Assembly (NCBI RefSeq): GCF_025532145.1
Contig: NZ_ARXS01000005.1
Location: 62,001 to 126,000, forward strand
Direction: 5' to 3'
DNA length: 64,000 nt
DNA from: Alloalcanivorax balearicus MACL04
GTDB lineage: Bacteria; Pseudomonadota; Gammaproteobacteria; Pseudomonadales; Alcanivoracaceae
Below are positions 33,991-43,024 of this stretch, piece after piece. Position 1 is the stretch's first letter. Every line of letters starts with the position of its first letter. Both the position numbers and the translations under genes were made by a program. Below the pieces are notes generated by a model. That model did not search any database. It saw nothing but the letters and a program-made list of their open reading frames with translations, and was not told the DNA's origin.

Positions 33991-35841
33991 CTAAGGACGC
34001 ACCGAAGGTGGAGAGAAATGCTCATGCGGCTCCGGCCGGTATTGGTACGCTCCCGGCGATGCCGGGAAGGCCATTGGCATCGCGCACTCAGGGCCGCTAG
34101 ATACGAACGACACCCCCGCGCATAGCGGCTCCGGAGTGAGGCTTTCCATTTGGGCGCGAATGGCCGGCGCCTGCTCGGGATAGATCCGGTCCAGCACATA
34201 CCCCACCCGTTCAGCCACGCCGTTTTGCGCGATGCGATGCCGCCAGCCCTGGCGCACTACATAGTCGATGTCGGTGACGGCGAGATCCCGTTGGTATCCC
34301 AGACGAAATCCGGTCAGGGCCTCTTCGAACAGCATGGCCAGGTCTTCGCGGGGCGTGGTGTAGGCGTAGAAGTCGTTGGTGACGTCGGCGAAGAACCAGT
34401 CCGCCACCTGATCCGGGTCCAGTTGTTTCTGCGCTTCGGTGATGGGGTCGCCGTAATAGCGGACCCGGGCCAGTTGCGTCAAGTTGGTGTCCCGTGGACC
34501 TCCGGGCAAGGTGGCGGAAACCGGTGTGCGGCGATTGACCTCGTCGACGATACGCAGCTCAGCGTCCAGAAAGGGAAGCACGGAAGGCGGCAGATAATCG
34601 TTGGCGTGGGCCAGTTCGTGATAAAGGGTGTTGGTCAGTCGGGGGCGCAAGCGATCTTCGCTGATCACCACCCGCTCGCCGGCGGCGGGCAAAGTGGGCA
34701 TGGGCCCATGGTCGGAGAGAAAACGGCTGACGATCCGGAACGGCAGGTCTTCACCGAAACCACTACGGGCATCCGGCTGCTCGTTGATCAGATCCCGCTC
34801 CTCCGGGGTGAGCCACAGGTAACGGGGATCCAGGTAGATGGCGCCGGTGAGCGCCCAGTAAAACGAGGGGCGCAGGTCGCTGGAGATCACCACGGCGGTC
34901 ACTGGCCGCAGCAGGTGGCGCAAATCCGTTTGCGTCTCAGGGTCGCGTAATAACGCTTCGAAACGCTCGCCCATCCAGTCGTGGCTGACCAGCACCCGAT
35001 CCATGATCCGGTCCACCGTGGGCAAATCCCCCTGTCTTCCCAATGGCGGCAGTTCCGACACCCGGCACAGCCGGGCACCATCCAGTTGATTGTCATAGAC
35101 ACAACGTTCCAATACCGGCCGATAGGTTGAATCCCGCCGATAGGCTCGCACTTCCTGCAGCGGTGTCGTCGTGGCGCAGTTCGCGCCGTCTCCGGCACAG
35201 AAGTAGGGGCTGGTCACCGGCGGACGATTGCGTACCACCACCCGCGCCTGGTCAGTGAAGGTGCCTTCAGCGGTATCCACGCTGGCTTCGAACACCAGTA
35301 CCCGGTCGCCCGGCACATCAGGCGCGGTCAGGTACACCAACGCCGGGTCACTGCCGTAGGCGAGGCCGGCGGCGGGGCCGCTCACCTGACGAAATCGGGG
35401 TGCCGAGGCCGGCGCCTGGTCATCCAGCCAGAAACGCAGGGAAGTGCGCCCGCCGGCACTGACCGAGCGATCCGCACGCAGAGCGGCCCGGGCCGGCTCG
35501 CCGTCATCCGCCACCGTGACGGCAAACTCATCGCTGATGCTGCCCTGGTCCGAGCCGGCCTGGAAACGAAATCGATAAAGCCCGGGGTCGCCGACCCGGA
35601 AGCTGATCGCCGGACCGTGGCGGTCCGGTAATGCCACCGGCGTGCCGTCCAGCTGTGTCCATTGGTATTGATCATACCGGTCCGGCAAAACAGCGACGAT
35701 GCCCACCACTTCATTGATACGAGCGTGGCTGTCGCCATACAGGGTCAGTTCGGTGACGTCATCTTGAGGCACCGGCTCTCCGCCACTGGAGCGGCAAGCC
35801 ACCAGCGGTATAAAAAACAGCAGTAGCGCGACTCTGAACAT
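33991..35841 (-). CDS. Large lipoprotein with HExxH zinc-metalloprotease-like motif
   Basis: I do not recognise this 616-residue protein as a named family. A lipoprotein signal ends at C16 (LVAC). Residues about 30-205 look like two beta-rich PKD/Ig-type modules (a short FRVGDPGLYRFRF pattern recurs in type). A globular half follows, with HELAH at 408-412 in LYHELAHANDYLPP. A later Glu-rich PREDLAMLFEEAL near 497-509 could give a third metal ligand. Cysteines at 215, 222, 247, 259, 574 and 586 may pair. It probably faces the periplasm or the surface as a protease or wall-binding protein. It follows fadL after a terminator. Confidence 0.75.
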   Translation of the reverse strand: MFRVALLLFFIPLVACRSSGGEPVPQDDVTELTLYGDSHARINEVVGIVAVLPDRYDQYQWTQLDGTPVALPDRHGPAISFRVGDPGLYRFRFQAGSDQGSISDEFAVTVADDGEPARAALRADRSVSAGGRTSLRFWLDDQAPASAPRFRQVSGPAAGLAYGSDPALVYLTAPDVPGDRVLVFEASVDTAEGTFTDQARVVVRNRPPVTSPYFCAGDGANCATTTPLQEVRAYRRDSTYRPVLERCVYDNQLDGARLCRVSELPPLGRQGDLPTVDRIMDRVLVSHDWMGERFEALLRDPETQTDLRHLLRPVTAVVISSDLRPSFYWALTGAIYLDPRYLWLTPEERDLINEQPDARSGFGEDLPFRIVSRFLSDHGPMPTLPAAGERVVISEDRLRPRLTNTLYHELAHANDYLPPSVLPFLDAELRIVDEVNRRTPVSATLPGGPRDTNLTQLARVRYYGDPITEAQKQLDPDQVADWFFADVTNDFYAYTTPREDLAMLFEEALTGFRLGYQRDLAVTDIDYVVRQGWRHRIAQNGVAERVGYVLDRIYPEQAPAIRAQMESLTPEPLCAGVSFVSSGPECAMPMAFPASPGAYQYRPEPHEHFSPPSVRP

Positions 35842-35931
35842 GATCCCATCCCGGTCCGAGTTATCGACAGACTGAAGGAGGGGTAATGGCGGGACAATAG
35901 GGTTTACGTTAACGGGAAGGAGTGCGGAAGC

Positions 35932-35959
35932 AAAAACGGCGCGGCCGAAGCCGCGCCGT
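35932..35959 (-). terminator. Intrinsic terminator of fadL
   Basis: A ten-base perfect stem, ACGGCGCGGC/GCCGCGCCGT, with a four-base loop is followed on the minus strand by TTTTT. It lies 21 bases after the fadL stop and upstream of the HExxH lipoprotein, which should therefore have its own promoter. Confidence 0.9.
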
Positions 35960-35980
35960 CGAGATCGTCCCGAAAGGCGA

Positions 35981-37210
35981 TCAGAAGGTGTAGTTGAGCT
36001 GTGCGCCCACTACGTTGGCATCCAGTTCGTAGGTGCCGGACAGGGGCGGCTTGGTACCGTCCTGACGGGTGATATCCGCGTCGCTGACGAAGATATGCGC
36101 GTAGCCTACATCGATGCTCATGTTGTCGGTGGGCTTGAAGCCGGCACCCAGGGTAACCCAGACGCGATCAGAGTCCGGAGACGCCGCGGACCGGTTGGAA
36201 GTACCTTGGGTGGAGTCTTCCTTGGCCACGCCGAAGCGCAACACGGTGTCGTTGGTCAGAGTGTGACGCAGACCCAGGGAGTAACGCACGGTGTTCTCCC
36301 AGTCGAAGTTTTCCACGGCGGGATTCGGCAACGGAGCCGGGCCACTGTGTTTGACGTCCAGTGTGCTCAGGTCGCTCCACTCCATCCATTCGACGCCCAG
36401 CAGCAATTGGGTACGGTCGGTCATGTTACCGGCGTAAGAGAGCTGCAGGCTGGCCGGCAGATCAATGTCGGCTTTGCCGGAATATTTTCCTGCCAGGGGT
36501 CCGGCGGACACCGGATGGAAGGTGATATCACCGTCCACGGTGTATTCCATTTTGGAGCGATAGGCTACACCAAAGCGGTTGTTGTCGTCCGCCTGGTAGG
36601 TCAGGCCGACGTTCCAGCCCACGGCATCATCGTCGCCTTCCAGACGGGTGGCGGCGTTTTGCAGATCCGCGTCGATGGTCTGATAGCTGACGCCCACACC
36701 CAGGTTCAACCGGTCGGTGACCTGAATACCCAGGGACGGGTTGATGTTCACGGTCTTGACGTCGGATTCCTGCGCGTAGAAATCACCGGAGGTAACGCCT
36801 GGAGCCACGACGTTACCCCAACCGTTCTGATACTCGATCTTGGTGCCGAACGGCGCGGTCAGCGCCAGACCAAAGGTCATGGTGTCGTTGATCGGTACCG
36901 CCAGAAACGCGCTGCCGACAAACGGCTCCACATCCTTGAAGTTGCCTGGACCACCCACACCATCGGCTTTGAAGTCGGTGTCGATCCAGACCTGATGACC
37001 GGCCACGGAGACCTGGGCCTTCTTCAGGCCAGCCAGAGTCGCCGGGTTATACCATTGATTGGAGGCGTCTTCACTGAGCACCCCGGAACCGGCATAGGCG
37101 GTACCCAGGGCGGAAACGGATTGATAAGAGACAGAGAACCCGGAACCCATTGCCGAACTCACCGCCAGTGACAGCGCCGATCCTGCCAGAATCGCACCTT
37201 TTATTTTCAT
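35981..37210 (-). CDS. fadL: FadL/OmpP1-family outer-membrane hydrocarbon or fatty-acid channel
   Basis: A 409-residue beta-barrel protein from the ATG at 37210 (GGAG six bases upstream). A signal peptide ends near residue 23, then GFSVSYQSVSALGTAYAGSG, the N-terminal plug typical of FadL. NQWYNPATLAGL is the conserved NPA block. The barrel ends in a C-terminal aromatic residue (LNYTF), as outer-membrane proteins do. It passes long-chain fatty acids or other hydrophobic compounds into the cell. The frame runs 20 codons further upstream but without a signal. Neighbouring acyl-CoA dehydrogenase supports a lipid-use role. Confidence 0.92.
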   Translation of the reverse strand: MKIKGAILAGSALSLAVSSAMGSGFSVSYQSVSALGTAYAGSGVLSEDASNQWYNPATLAGLKKAQVSVAGHQVWIDTDFKADGVGGPGNFKDVEPFVGSAFLAVPINDTMTFGLALTAPFGTKIEYQNGWGNVVAPGVTSGDFYAQESDVKTVNINPSLGIQVTDRLNLGVGVSYQTIDADLQNAATRLEGDDDAVGWNVGLTYQADDNNRFGVAYRSKMEYTVDGDITFHPVSAGPLAGKYSGKADIDLPASLQLSYAGNMTDRTQLLLGVEWMEWSDLSTLDVKHSGPAPLPNPAVENFDWENTVRYSLGLRHTLTNDTVLRFGVAKEDSTQGTSNRSAASPDSDRVWVTLGAGFKPTDNMSIDVGYAHIFVSDADITRQDGTKPPLSGTYELDANVVGAQLNYTF

Positions 37211-37570
37211 GATTTTCTCCATCATCCTGCGAGCTGAATAAAGGCGTCCTTGGGTGAAACTCATGAACAAGTCTCAAGCCCCTTATACACCTGATAAAAG
37301 CACCCGCCTAGCCACCACATTGGGCCAATCGCCGCCTTCCGCACGGCCATAGAACATGGCCTTCGCGGGGGCACTGCGACGTTCGCGGAACCCGGATTCC
37401 TTTTATTTTCCCCACTGGAACGGGCCCGGGACGCCTCAGCGAGCACTTGTGCGCAAAGGTTATACAGAGATATACATTTGGGGAAGATTTGTATTGTAAA
37501 ACCGCACCCACGTGCCGGATCGCTCAAAGGCGGCCGGTACGTGGGGGGGGGACAGGAGTGGAGGGGCGGA
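37211..37570. other. 360-base gap upstream of fadL, with hairpin and G-tract
   Basis: This region should hold the fadL promoter and leader on the minus strand, but no box pair is convincing. At 37507-37518 and 37534-37545 two twelve-base arms pair with one G-U. On the minus strand they are followed by GCGGTTTTAC, so they may terminate the upstream acyl-CoA dehydrogenase transcript. Nine consecutive Gs lie at 37543-37551. Short open frames here look non-coding. Confidence 0.45.
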
Positions 37571-38716
37571 TCAGCCAGCGAGCAGGGCCCGGCTGATGAT
37601 GGTCTTCATGATCTCATTGGTGCCGCCGTAGATACGCTGCACCCGCGAGTCAGCGAACATGCGTGCCACCGGATACTCCCACATATAGCCGTAACCGCCG
37701 TGCAGCTGCACGCATTCGTCGACGATCTCACACTGCAGGTCGGACACGTAGTACTTGGCACCGGCGGCGGTGGGCACGTCCAGTTCCTTCTTCAGGTGCA
37801 ACTCCAGACAGCGGTCCACGTAGGCGCGGGCCACTTCCAATTTGGTGTGCATCTCCGCCAGCTTGAACTGGGTGTTCTGGAAGTCGGCGACGCGACGCCC
37901 AAAGGCGGTGCGCTCCTTCACATAGTTGAGGGTATGCTCAAATGCGCTTTCCGCCATGGCCAGGCCGTTAATCGCGATACCCAGACGCTCCTGAGGCAAT
38001 TCCTGCATCAGGTAAATGAAGCCCATGCCCTCCTCGCCGATCAGGTTCTCCGCCGGCACTTTCACGTCCTGGAAGAACAGCTCGGAGGTGTCCTGGGCCT
38101 TCATGCCCACCTTCTTCAGGTTCTTGCCTTTCTCGAAGCCCGGCGTGCCCGCGTCCACCAGCAGCAGGCTGATGCCCTTGGCCCCCTTCTCAGGATCGGT
38201 CTTGGCCACCACGATGACGATATCGGCGTTTTGACCATTGGTAATGAAGGTTTTGGAGCCGTTCAGGATGTAGTGATCGCCCTGCTTCACCGCATTGGTC
38301 TTGACCCCTTGCAGGTCCGAGCCGGCACCGGGCTCACTCATGGCGATGGCGCCGATCAGCTCACCGGTCACCATCTTCGGCAGGTACTTCTGCTTGAGCG
38401 CCTCCGAACCATAGTGCTCGATATAGGGAGCGACGATCTCGGTATGCAGGCCCCAGCCGATACCGGTCAGGCCGGCGCGAGAAACCTCCTCGCTGACCAC
38501 CACGCTGTAGAGGAAATCCGCGTCAATGCCACCGTAGGCTTCGCTGACCATCGGGCACAGAAACCCCTGTTCCCCCGCTTTACGCCACAGTTCGCGCGGC
38601 ACCTGGCCCTCCTCTTCCCATTGTTCATGGTGAGGCACGGCTTCATTTTCCAGAAAACGGCGGACGGTATCGCGGAACGCTTCGTGGTCGGAACTGAACA
38701 GGGTACGGGGGATCAT
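37571..38716 (-). CDS. Long-chain-type acyl-CoA dehydrogenase
   Basis: A 381-residue dehydrogenase from the ATG at 38716 (GGAG six bases upstream). It has AIAMSEPGAGSDLQG, NGSKTFITNG, QDTSELFFQDVKVP and QLHGGYGYMWEYPVAR. MQELPQERLG carries the catalytic Glu on the internal helix, and the late IYGGTNEIM lacks Glu at the medium-chain position. This places it with the long-chain/isovaleryl subgroup. It carries out the first step of fatty-acid beta-oxidation or a related branched-acyl oxidation. It lies between zapE and fadL on the same strand, with its own gap on either side. Confidence 0.9.
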   Translation of the reverse strand: MIPRTLFSSDHEAFRDTVRRFLENEAVPHHEQWEEEGQVPRELWRKAGEQGFLCPMVSEAYGGIDADFLYSVVVSEEVSRAGLTGIGWGLHTEIVAPYIEHYGSEALKQKYLPKMVTGELIGAIAMSEPGAGSDLQGVKTNAVKQGDHYILNGSKTFITNGQNADIVIVVAKTDPEKGAKGISLLLVDAGTPGFEKGKNLKKVGMKAQDTSELFFQDVKVPAENLIGEEGMGFIYLMQELPQERLGIAINGLAMAESAFEHTLNYVKERTAFGRRVADFQNTQFKLAEMHTKLEVARAYVDRCLELHLKKELDVPTAAGAKYYVSDLQCEIVDECVQLHGGYGYMWEYPVARMFADSRVQRIYGGTNEIMKTIISRALLAG

Positions 38717-38813
38717 GATGTTCTCCGGTTGTTGTTGGGTAAACCGGCGCTCAGCCGGCGAAACAGTCAACCAGAGTGAAACAAGTGGCGCGGGCGGACA
38801 ATGACCAAAACGA

Positions 38814-39902
38814 TCAGGCCAGATGCTCTCTCGCCAGGTATTCCTGCGATTGCATTTCCAGCAAACGGCTGCGGGTACGCTCGAATTCAAACTCCAGGCG
38901 CCCACCTGCATAGAGGTCCTCGATCGGCACCTCGGCGGTCATCACCAGCTTGACCCCACGGTCATAGAATTCGTCGACCAGGTTGATGAAACGGCGGGCG
39001 CGGTCGTCGGTGGCCACGCCCATGCGTTCCACGCCGGATACCAGCACGGTATGGAATTCCCGTGCGATTTCGATGTAATCATTCTGGCTGCGCGGACCGT
39101 CACAGAGCGCCTCGAATTCGAACCAGACCACATCATCGGCGGACTTCAGGGTGGCGATCTTGCGCCCTTCCACCAGAATATTGCCCTGCTCCCGGCGGCG
39201 GCCATGATCACCGGAAAGCGCCTCGAAACGTTCGCAAATAAAGCGGTCCGCTTCCGGCCCCAGCGGGCAATGGTACAGCTCGGCCTGCTCCAGCAAGCGC
39301 AACCGGTAATCCTTGCCGCCGTCCACGTTGAGCACCCGGGTATGCTGCTTGATCAAGGCGATGGCCGGCAGGAAACGGGCCCGTTGCAGACCGTCCTTGT
39401 AAAGCCCGTCCGGCTCGATATTGGACGTGGCCACCAGCGTCACGCCCTGGTCGAACAGGGTCTCCATGATGGTGCCAAGAATCATGGCGTCGGTGATGTC
39501 GGTGACGAAGAACTCGTCGAAACACAGCACCCGATAACGTTGGGCGAATTCCCGGGCAATATTGGTGAGCGGGTTTTTCTCCCCCTGGCGGGCGCGCATT
39601 TCCCGGTGGATCCGCTGCATGAAGCGGTGGAAGTGCATACGCCGTTTTTCCTCGAACGGCAGCGCCTCGAAGAACACATCCATCAGGTAGGTCTTGCCAC
39701 GACCCACGCCGCCCCACATGTACAGGCCCATTTCCGGTGTTGGCTTGCGTTTGCGCAGCCGGCCCAGCAAGCCGCCGCCATTGCGTGGCTCAAGCAGCCG
39801 GTGATAGAGAGCATCCAGGGCCCGTACAGCCTCTTCCTGGGCAGCGTCGTGCATGAACTCCGGGCTGGCCAGATCGGCCTGATACTTCTCTAGCGGCGTC
39901 AT
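38814..39902 (-). CDS. zapE: Cell-division ATPase ZapE (AFG1 family)
   Basis: A 362-residue AFG1-like ATPase. Walker A GGVGRGKT is at 64-71, Walker B is in VLCFDEFFVTD, and the sensor-like TSNIEPDGLYKDGLQR follows. ZapE binds FtsZ and helps late constriction, mostly under stress. It keeps its usual association with zapG, encoded about 1 kb away in the opposite direction, though an alpha/beta hydrolase gene lies between. The start at 39902 matches the family N-terminus (MTPLEKYQ). Confidence 0.94.
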   Translation of the reverse strand: MTPLEKYQADLASPEFMHDAAQEEAVRALDALYHRLLEPRNGGGLLGRLRKRKPTPEMGLYMWGGVGRGKTYLMDVFFEALPFEEKRRMHFHRFMQRIHREMRARQGEKNPLTNIAREFAQRYRVLCFDEFFVTDITDAMILGTIMETLFDQGVTLVATSNIEPDGLYKDGLQRARFLPAIALIKQHTRVLNVDGGKDYRLRLLEQAELYHCPLGPEADRFICERFEALSGDHGRRREQGNILVEGRKIATLKSADDVVWFEFEALCDGPRSQNDYIEIAREFHTVLVSGVERMGVATDDRARRFINLVDEFYDRGVKLVMTAEVPIEDLYAGGRLEFEFERTRSRLLEMQSQEYLAREHLA

Positions 39903-40018
39903 CGGTTGGGCAAACTCAAACGGCCAGTGGACGGCGGCTCAATGTAGCGTCCTCATTGCCAGGAGACAAGCAACACGCGGAATCTCGGCTCACCAGCCAC
40001 GATTCCGTCGACCGCTAT

Positions 40019-40648
40019 TCACGGCAGCCGCGAAGCGGCGACGTCGCGCAATTCCAGCAGATGGCCGTGGAAAAAATGGCCGCTCTCGGGGAAACGGATC
40101 AGGTCCGGCGCCAAGGGCGTGGTCTCGACCCAGCGGAACACCTTGTCCACCGGCACCACTTCGTCGTCCTCCCCCTGAACCACCGTCACCGGGCAGCCAA
40201 CCGATTCGATCTCGTCAAAGGGGTAGTTGTGCACCGCCGGCGCCACCAGAAACAGCGCCTTGGGTCCGCTGTCATTGGCGGCCAGAACCTCGGCGCCACG
40301 GGCGGCCACGAAAGTGCCAAAGGAAAACCCCGCCAGCCAGAACGGCAATCCCGGATAACGCTTACTCAGCCAGTTATGCACCGCCACCAGGTCCTCGGTT
40401 TCGCCGATGCCGTCACTGTAGGCGCCCTGGCTGGCGCCGACACCGCGAAAGTTGAATCGCACCACGGCGGCATCCGCCTCGCGGGCGGCGCGACTCAACG
40501 TAGTGACGACTTTATTGTCCATGGTGCCACCAAACAACGGGTGAGGATGACAGATAATGGCGATCATCCGCGGGTTTTCGGTGGTCCCTTCCAGCACGGC
40601 CTCGAGTTTGCCTTCCGGCCCGTCCAGCAACAGCCGTTCTGAGCTCAT
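40019..40648 (-). CDS. Small alpha/beta hydrolase (COG2945 type)
   Basis: A 209-residue hydrolase. The oxyanion strand is CHPHPLFGGTMDNKVV, the elbow GFSFG places S109 as nucleophile, and QGEDDEVVPVD and SGHFFHGHL supply the Asp and His. There is no lid domain, which is normal for this family of small cytosolic esterase-like proteins of unknown substrate. A TGATTA start region and AGGAT lie just upstream. It is 116 bases from zapE and may share its transcript. Confidence 0.85.
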   Translation of the reverse strand: MSSERLLLDGPEGKLEAVLEGTTENPRMIAIICHPHPLFGGTMDNKVVTTLSRAAREADAAVVRFNFRGVGASQGAYSDGIGETEDLVAVHNWLSKRYPGLPFWLAGFSFGTFVAARGAEVLAANDSGPKALFLVAPAVHNYPFDEIESVGCPVTVVQGEDDEVVPVDKVFRWVETTPLAPDLIRFPESGHFFHGHLLELRDVAASRLP

Positions 40649-40932
40649 GATTATCCTCCCGAATTCCTGGTGTGGCGCGCGTTTTTCCGCCGGTCCCTGA
40701 CGCTGATCCGGCTCATGTTTTTAAATGCCGGCGGCCGTTTACAGTTGGCGCCCGGGCAATGTCTGTGCTGCAATACGGCTTGATCCGGGTACGGCACCAA
40801 ACCGCGCAGTCGTCGTTGTATGGTGCATGACAATGGTGGACGGCGCGAGCCGTGTGGAACGGAGCGGGTCCACCGGGTATCTGGTGCGCCATCCGGGTAG
40901 TAGGACCTGTTCAGGGTCGCTAGGAGTATGAC

Positions 40933-41445
40933 ATGGATATGCTGACAACCAATCTGATCTCATTCGCCGTGGGCCTGGTGCTGGGCGCCGGCCTGCTTTA
41001 TTGGCTGCTGCCCGCGCGCCGCCAGTCCAGCCGCGTGCTGCGCGACCGCGATGACGCCCGTCAGGCGCTCAATCATTATCGGGATCAGGTGGATCATCAT
41101 TTCCTGCGTACCGCCGAGTTGGTCAACGAACTGACCAACGCCTATCGCGCGGTACATCAGCAATTGTCCGAAGGCGCCAGTGAATTGTGCAGTGAAGCGG
41201 GCCGCCAGCGGGCCGCCGCCAAATCCCTGGACGCCGCCGGCGAACAGAATATGCCGGTATCCCAACCGCTGGATTACGCGCCCAAGGCCAAGGGAACCCT
41301 GGCCGAGGATTTCGGTCTGCGCGCCAATCCGGACGGTCCGTTCGAACCGGTCAACGTGGACGACAACGCGAAGCCGGCGAACTTCGTCGAGCCGCCGCGG
41401 GATTACGCGGACGTGGACAGCGAAAGCGACGACAAGAAAGCCTGA
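40933..41445 (+). CDS. zapG: ZapG/YhcB (DUF1043) envelope-division coordinator
   Basis: A 170-residue protein. It has one N-terminal membrane helix (LISFAVGLVLGAGLLYWLL), then a coiled-coil stretch at about 28-95 and an unstructured acidic tail ending SESDDKKA. These are the features of YhcB/ZapG, which links cell division, shape and envelope growth. The AGGAG six bases before ATG 40933 supports the start. It is divergent from the hydrolase/zapE genes and ends just before a 24-base REP palindrome. Confidence 0.88.
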   Translation: MDMLTTNLISFAVGLVLGAGLLYWLLPARRQSSRVLRDRDDARQALNHYRDQVDHHFLRTAELVNELTNAYRAVHQQLSEGASELCSEAGRQRAAAKSLDAAGEQNMPVSQPLDYAPKAKGTLAEDFGLRANPDGPFEPVNVDDNAKPANFVEPPRDYADVDSESDDKKA

Positions 41446-41450
41446 AACCC

Positions 41451-41518
41451 TTCGCGGCCGAGGCCGCTTCCCACAGCAGCTTGGTAGCTCCTCCGTGGGA
41501 AGCGGCCTCGGCCGCGAA
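41451..41518. repeat. REP pair: 24-bp perfect inverted repeat
   Basis: Arms at 41451-41474 and 41495-41518 are exact reverse complements (24 bases each), with a 20-base spacer. They belong to the TTCGCGGCC...TTCCCAC REP family. The element sits between convergent zapG and sat, where it can end both transcripts. Confidence 0.85.
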
Positions 41519-41547
41519 TCAAGTCTCGATAGTCTTCAAGCAGCCGC

Positions 41548-42762
41548 TCAGCGGGCGGAGTGGCCTTTCAGCTCCACTTTCACCTTCTCGTGCTCTTGCA
41601 ACCCTTCGTAGTAACGGCGCAGCACTTCCAGCACTTCCGGACGGCTGAAGTTATCCGGCACATCGCCGCCTTCGCTCAACAGCTTGCGCAGCTTGGTGCC
41701 GGAAACCAGTACCCGGTCTTCCGCTTCGTGCGGACAGGTGCGCATGGACGCCATGGTGCCGCACTTGTCGCACCAGAAAGTCCAATCGATTTTCAGCGGC
41801 TGGGTGATCAGCGCGTCATCGGCGATTTCATCGAAAATATGGTGGGCGTCGAACGGACCGTAGTAGTCGCCCACGCCGGCATGGTCACGACCAACGATCA
41901 AATGGGAGCAGCCGTAATTCTGACGGAACAGGGCGTGCAGCAGCGCCTCGCGAGGCCCGGCATAACGCATGTCCAGCGGGTAGCCGGATTGCACCACGGT
42001 GTTCTTCACGAAGTACTTGTCGATCAGGGTGCCAATGGCTTCCTGGCGCACCTCGGCGGGGATATCGCCGGGTTTCAGGTTGCCCAGCAGGGAATGCACC
42101 ATGACACCGTCGCAGATCTCGATGGCGATTTTCGCCAGGTGCTCATGGGAGCGGTGCATCGGGTTCCGGGTCTGGAAAGCGGCCACGGTTTTCCAGCCTT
42201 TTTCCTCGAACATGGCGCGGGTTTCAGTGGGCGTCATATAGATGCCGGCGTACTTGGTGGGGAACTCGCCCTGGCTGAACACCTTGACCGGACCGGCCAG
42301 GTTCACTTCGCCCTGGGCCATCACCATCTTCACGCCCGGGTGCTCTTCATCGGTGGTCTTGAACACCTGCTGGCATTCGTGGGCCTTGTCGATGCCGTAC
42401 TTTTCGGTCAGCGTCAGCACGCCCATGATCTCACCGGTCTCATCCACCAGCGCCACGTCCTGCCCTTCATTCAAGCCCTCGGCGGTGGCCGCGTCGGTGG
42501 ACAGGGTGATCGGGATCGGCCAGAACACGCCGTCCGCCAGCGTCATGTTGTCACACACGCTCTGCCAGTCCGCCTTGCCCATGAACCCGTCCAGGGGGGT
42601 GAAACCGCCGATGCCGAACATGATCAGGTCACCCCGCTCCCGGGAGCTGAGGGTGATTTTCGGTAGGGTTTCGGCGGCTTGCAGCGCCTGCTCCCGCTCG
42701 GAGCCTTCCAGCAGCAGGATCTTCAGCGTATCGCTGCCATGCGGTTTCACCAGTTGTGACAT
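41548..42762 (-). CDS. sat: ATP sulfurylase (single-chain sulfate adenylyltransferase)
   Basis: A 404-residue Sat of the single-chain type, from the ATG at 42762, where GGGAG lies five bases upstream; the GTG two codons earlier overlaps that site. Hallmarks are [15 protein letters not shown] (nucleotide binding), [16 protein letters not shown] and the C-terminal zinc-like [16 protein letters not shown]. It makes adenosine 5'-phosphosulfate from sulfate and ATP for assimilation. From memory Pseudomonas has the two-part CysD/CysN enzyme at about this place, so this would be a replacement. No APS kinase or reductase is adjacent. Confidence 0.94.
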   Translation of the reverse strand: MSQLVKPHGSDTLKILLLEGSEREQALQAAETLPKITLSSRERGDLIMFGIGGFTPLDGFMGKADWQSVCDNMTLADGVFWPIPITLSTDAATAEGLNEGQDVALVDETGEIMGVLTLTEKYGIDKAHECQQVFKTTDEEHPGVKMVMAQGEVNLAGPVKVFSQGEFPTKYAGIYMTPTETRAMFEEKGWKTVAAFQTRNPMHRSHEHLAKIAIEICDGVMVHSLLGNLKPGDIPAEVRQEAIGTLIDKYFVKNTVVQSGYPLDMRYAGPREALLHALFRQNYGCSHLIVGRDHAGVGDYYGPFDAHHIFDEIADDALITQPLKIDWTFWCDKCGTMASMRTCPHEAEDRVLVSGTKLRKLLSEGGDVPDNFSRPEVLEVLRRYYEGLQEHEKVKVELKGHSAR

Positions 42763-42897
42763 GTTCACTCCCTAGAGGTCATTTTTTGGGCATTAACGGG
42801 CGCGGATTATACCGGCCGGCGGCGGCGATCCTCCACCGCTACTAAGAATATTACGTTTGGGTCTTATGCTATACGGGCGATGAACCATGAATGGCGG

Positions 42898-42963
42898 CTG
42901 TGGGAAGCCAGCTTGCTGGCGAAGAGGTTTACGGACCTTCGCCAGCAAGCTGGGCTCCCACAG
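42898..42963. repeat. REP inverted pair upstream of sat
   Basis: Two units, CTGTGGGAAGCCAGCTTG onward (42898-42924) and its near-complement (42937-42963), face each other across twelve bases. The arms match except for one base. It fills the gap between the lipid-kinase-like gene and sat, both on the minus strand, and may end the first transcript. Confidence 0.75.
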
Positions 42964-43024
42964 CGGCTAAGGAGCCGTGTGTTTTGTCTTTTCGCTGTCA
43001 ACTGCCCACTGTCAATTGTCAACT

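Noticed and set aside
37308-37527. Short minus-strand frames upstream of fadL
   Set aside because: Two overlapping frames of similar length and no motif; more likely untranslated leader.
19787-38716. A defence island around hicAB
   Set aside because: Only the HicAB pair is present; no restriction, CBASS, Abi or nuclease-helicase genes lie near it.
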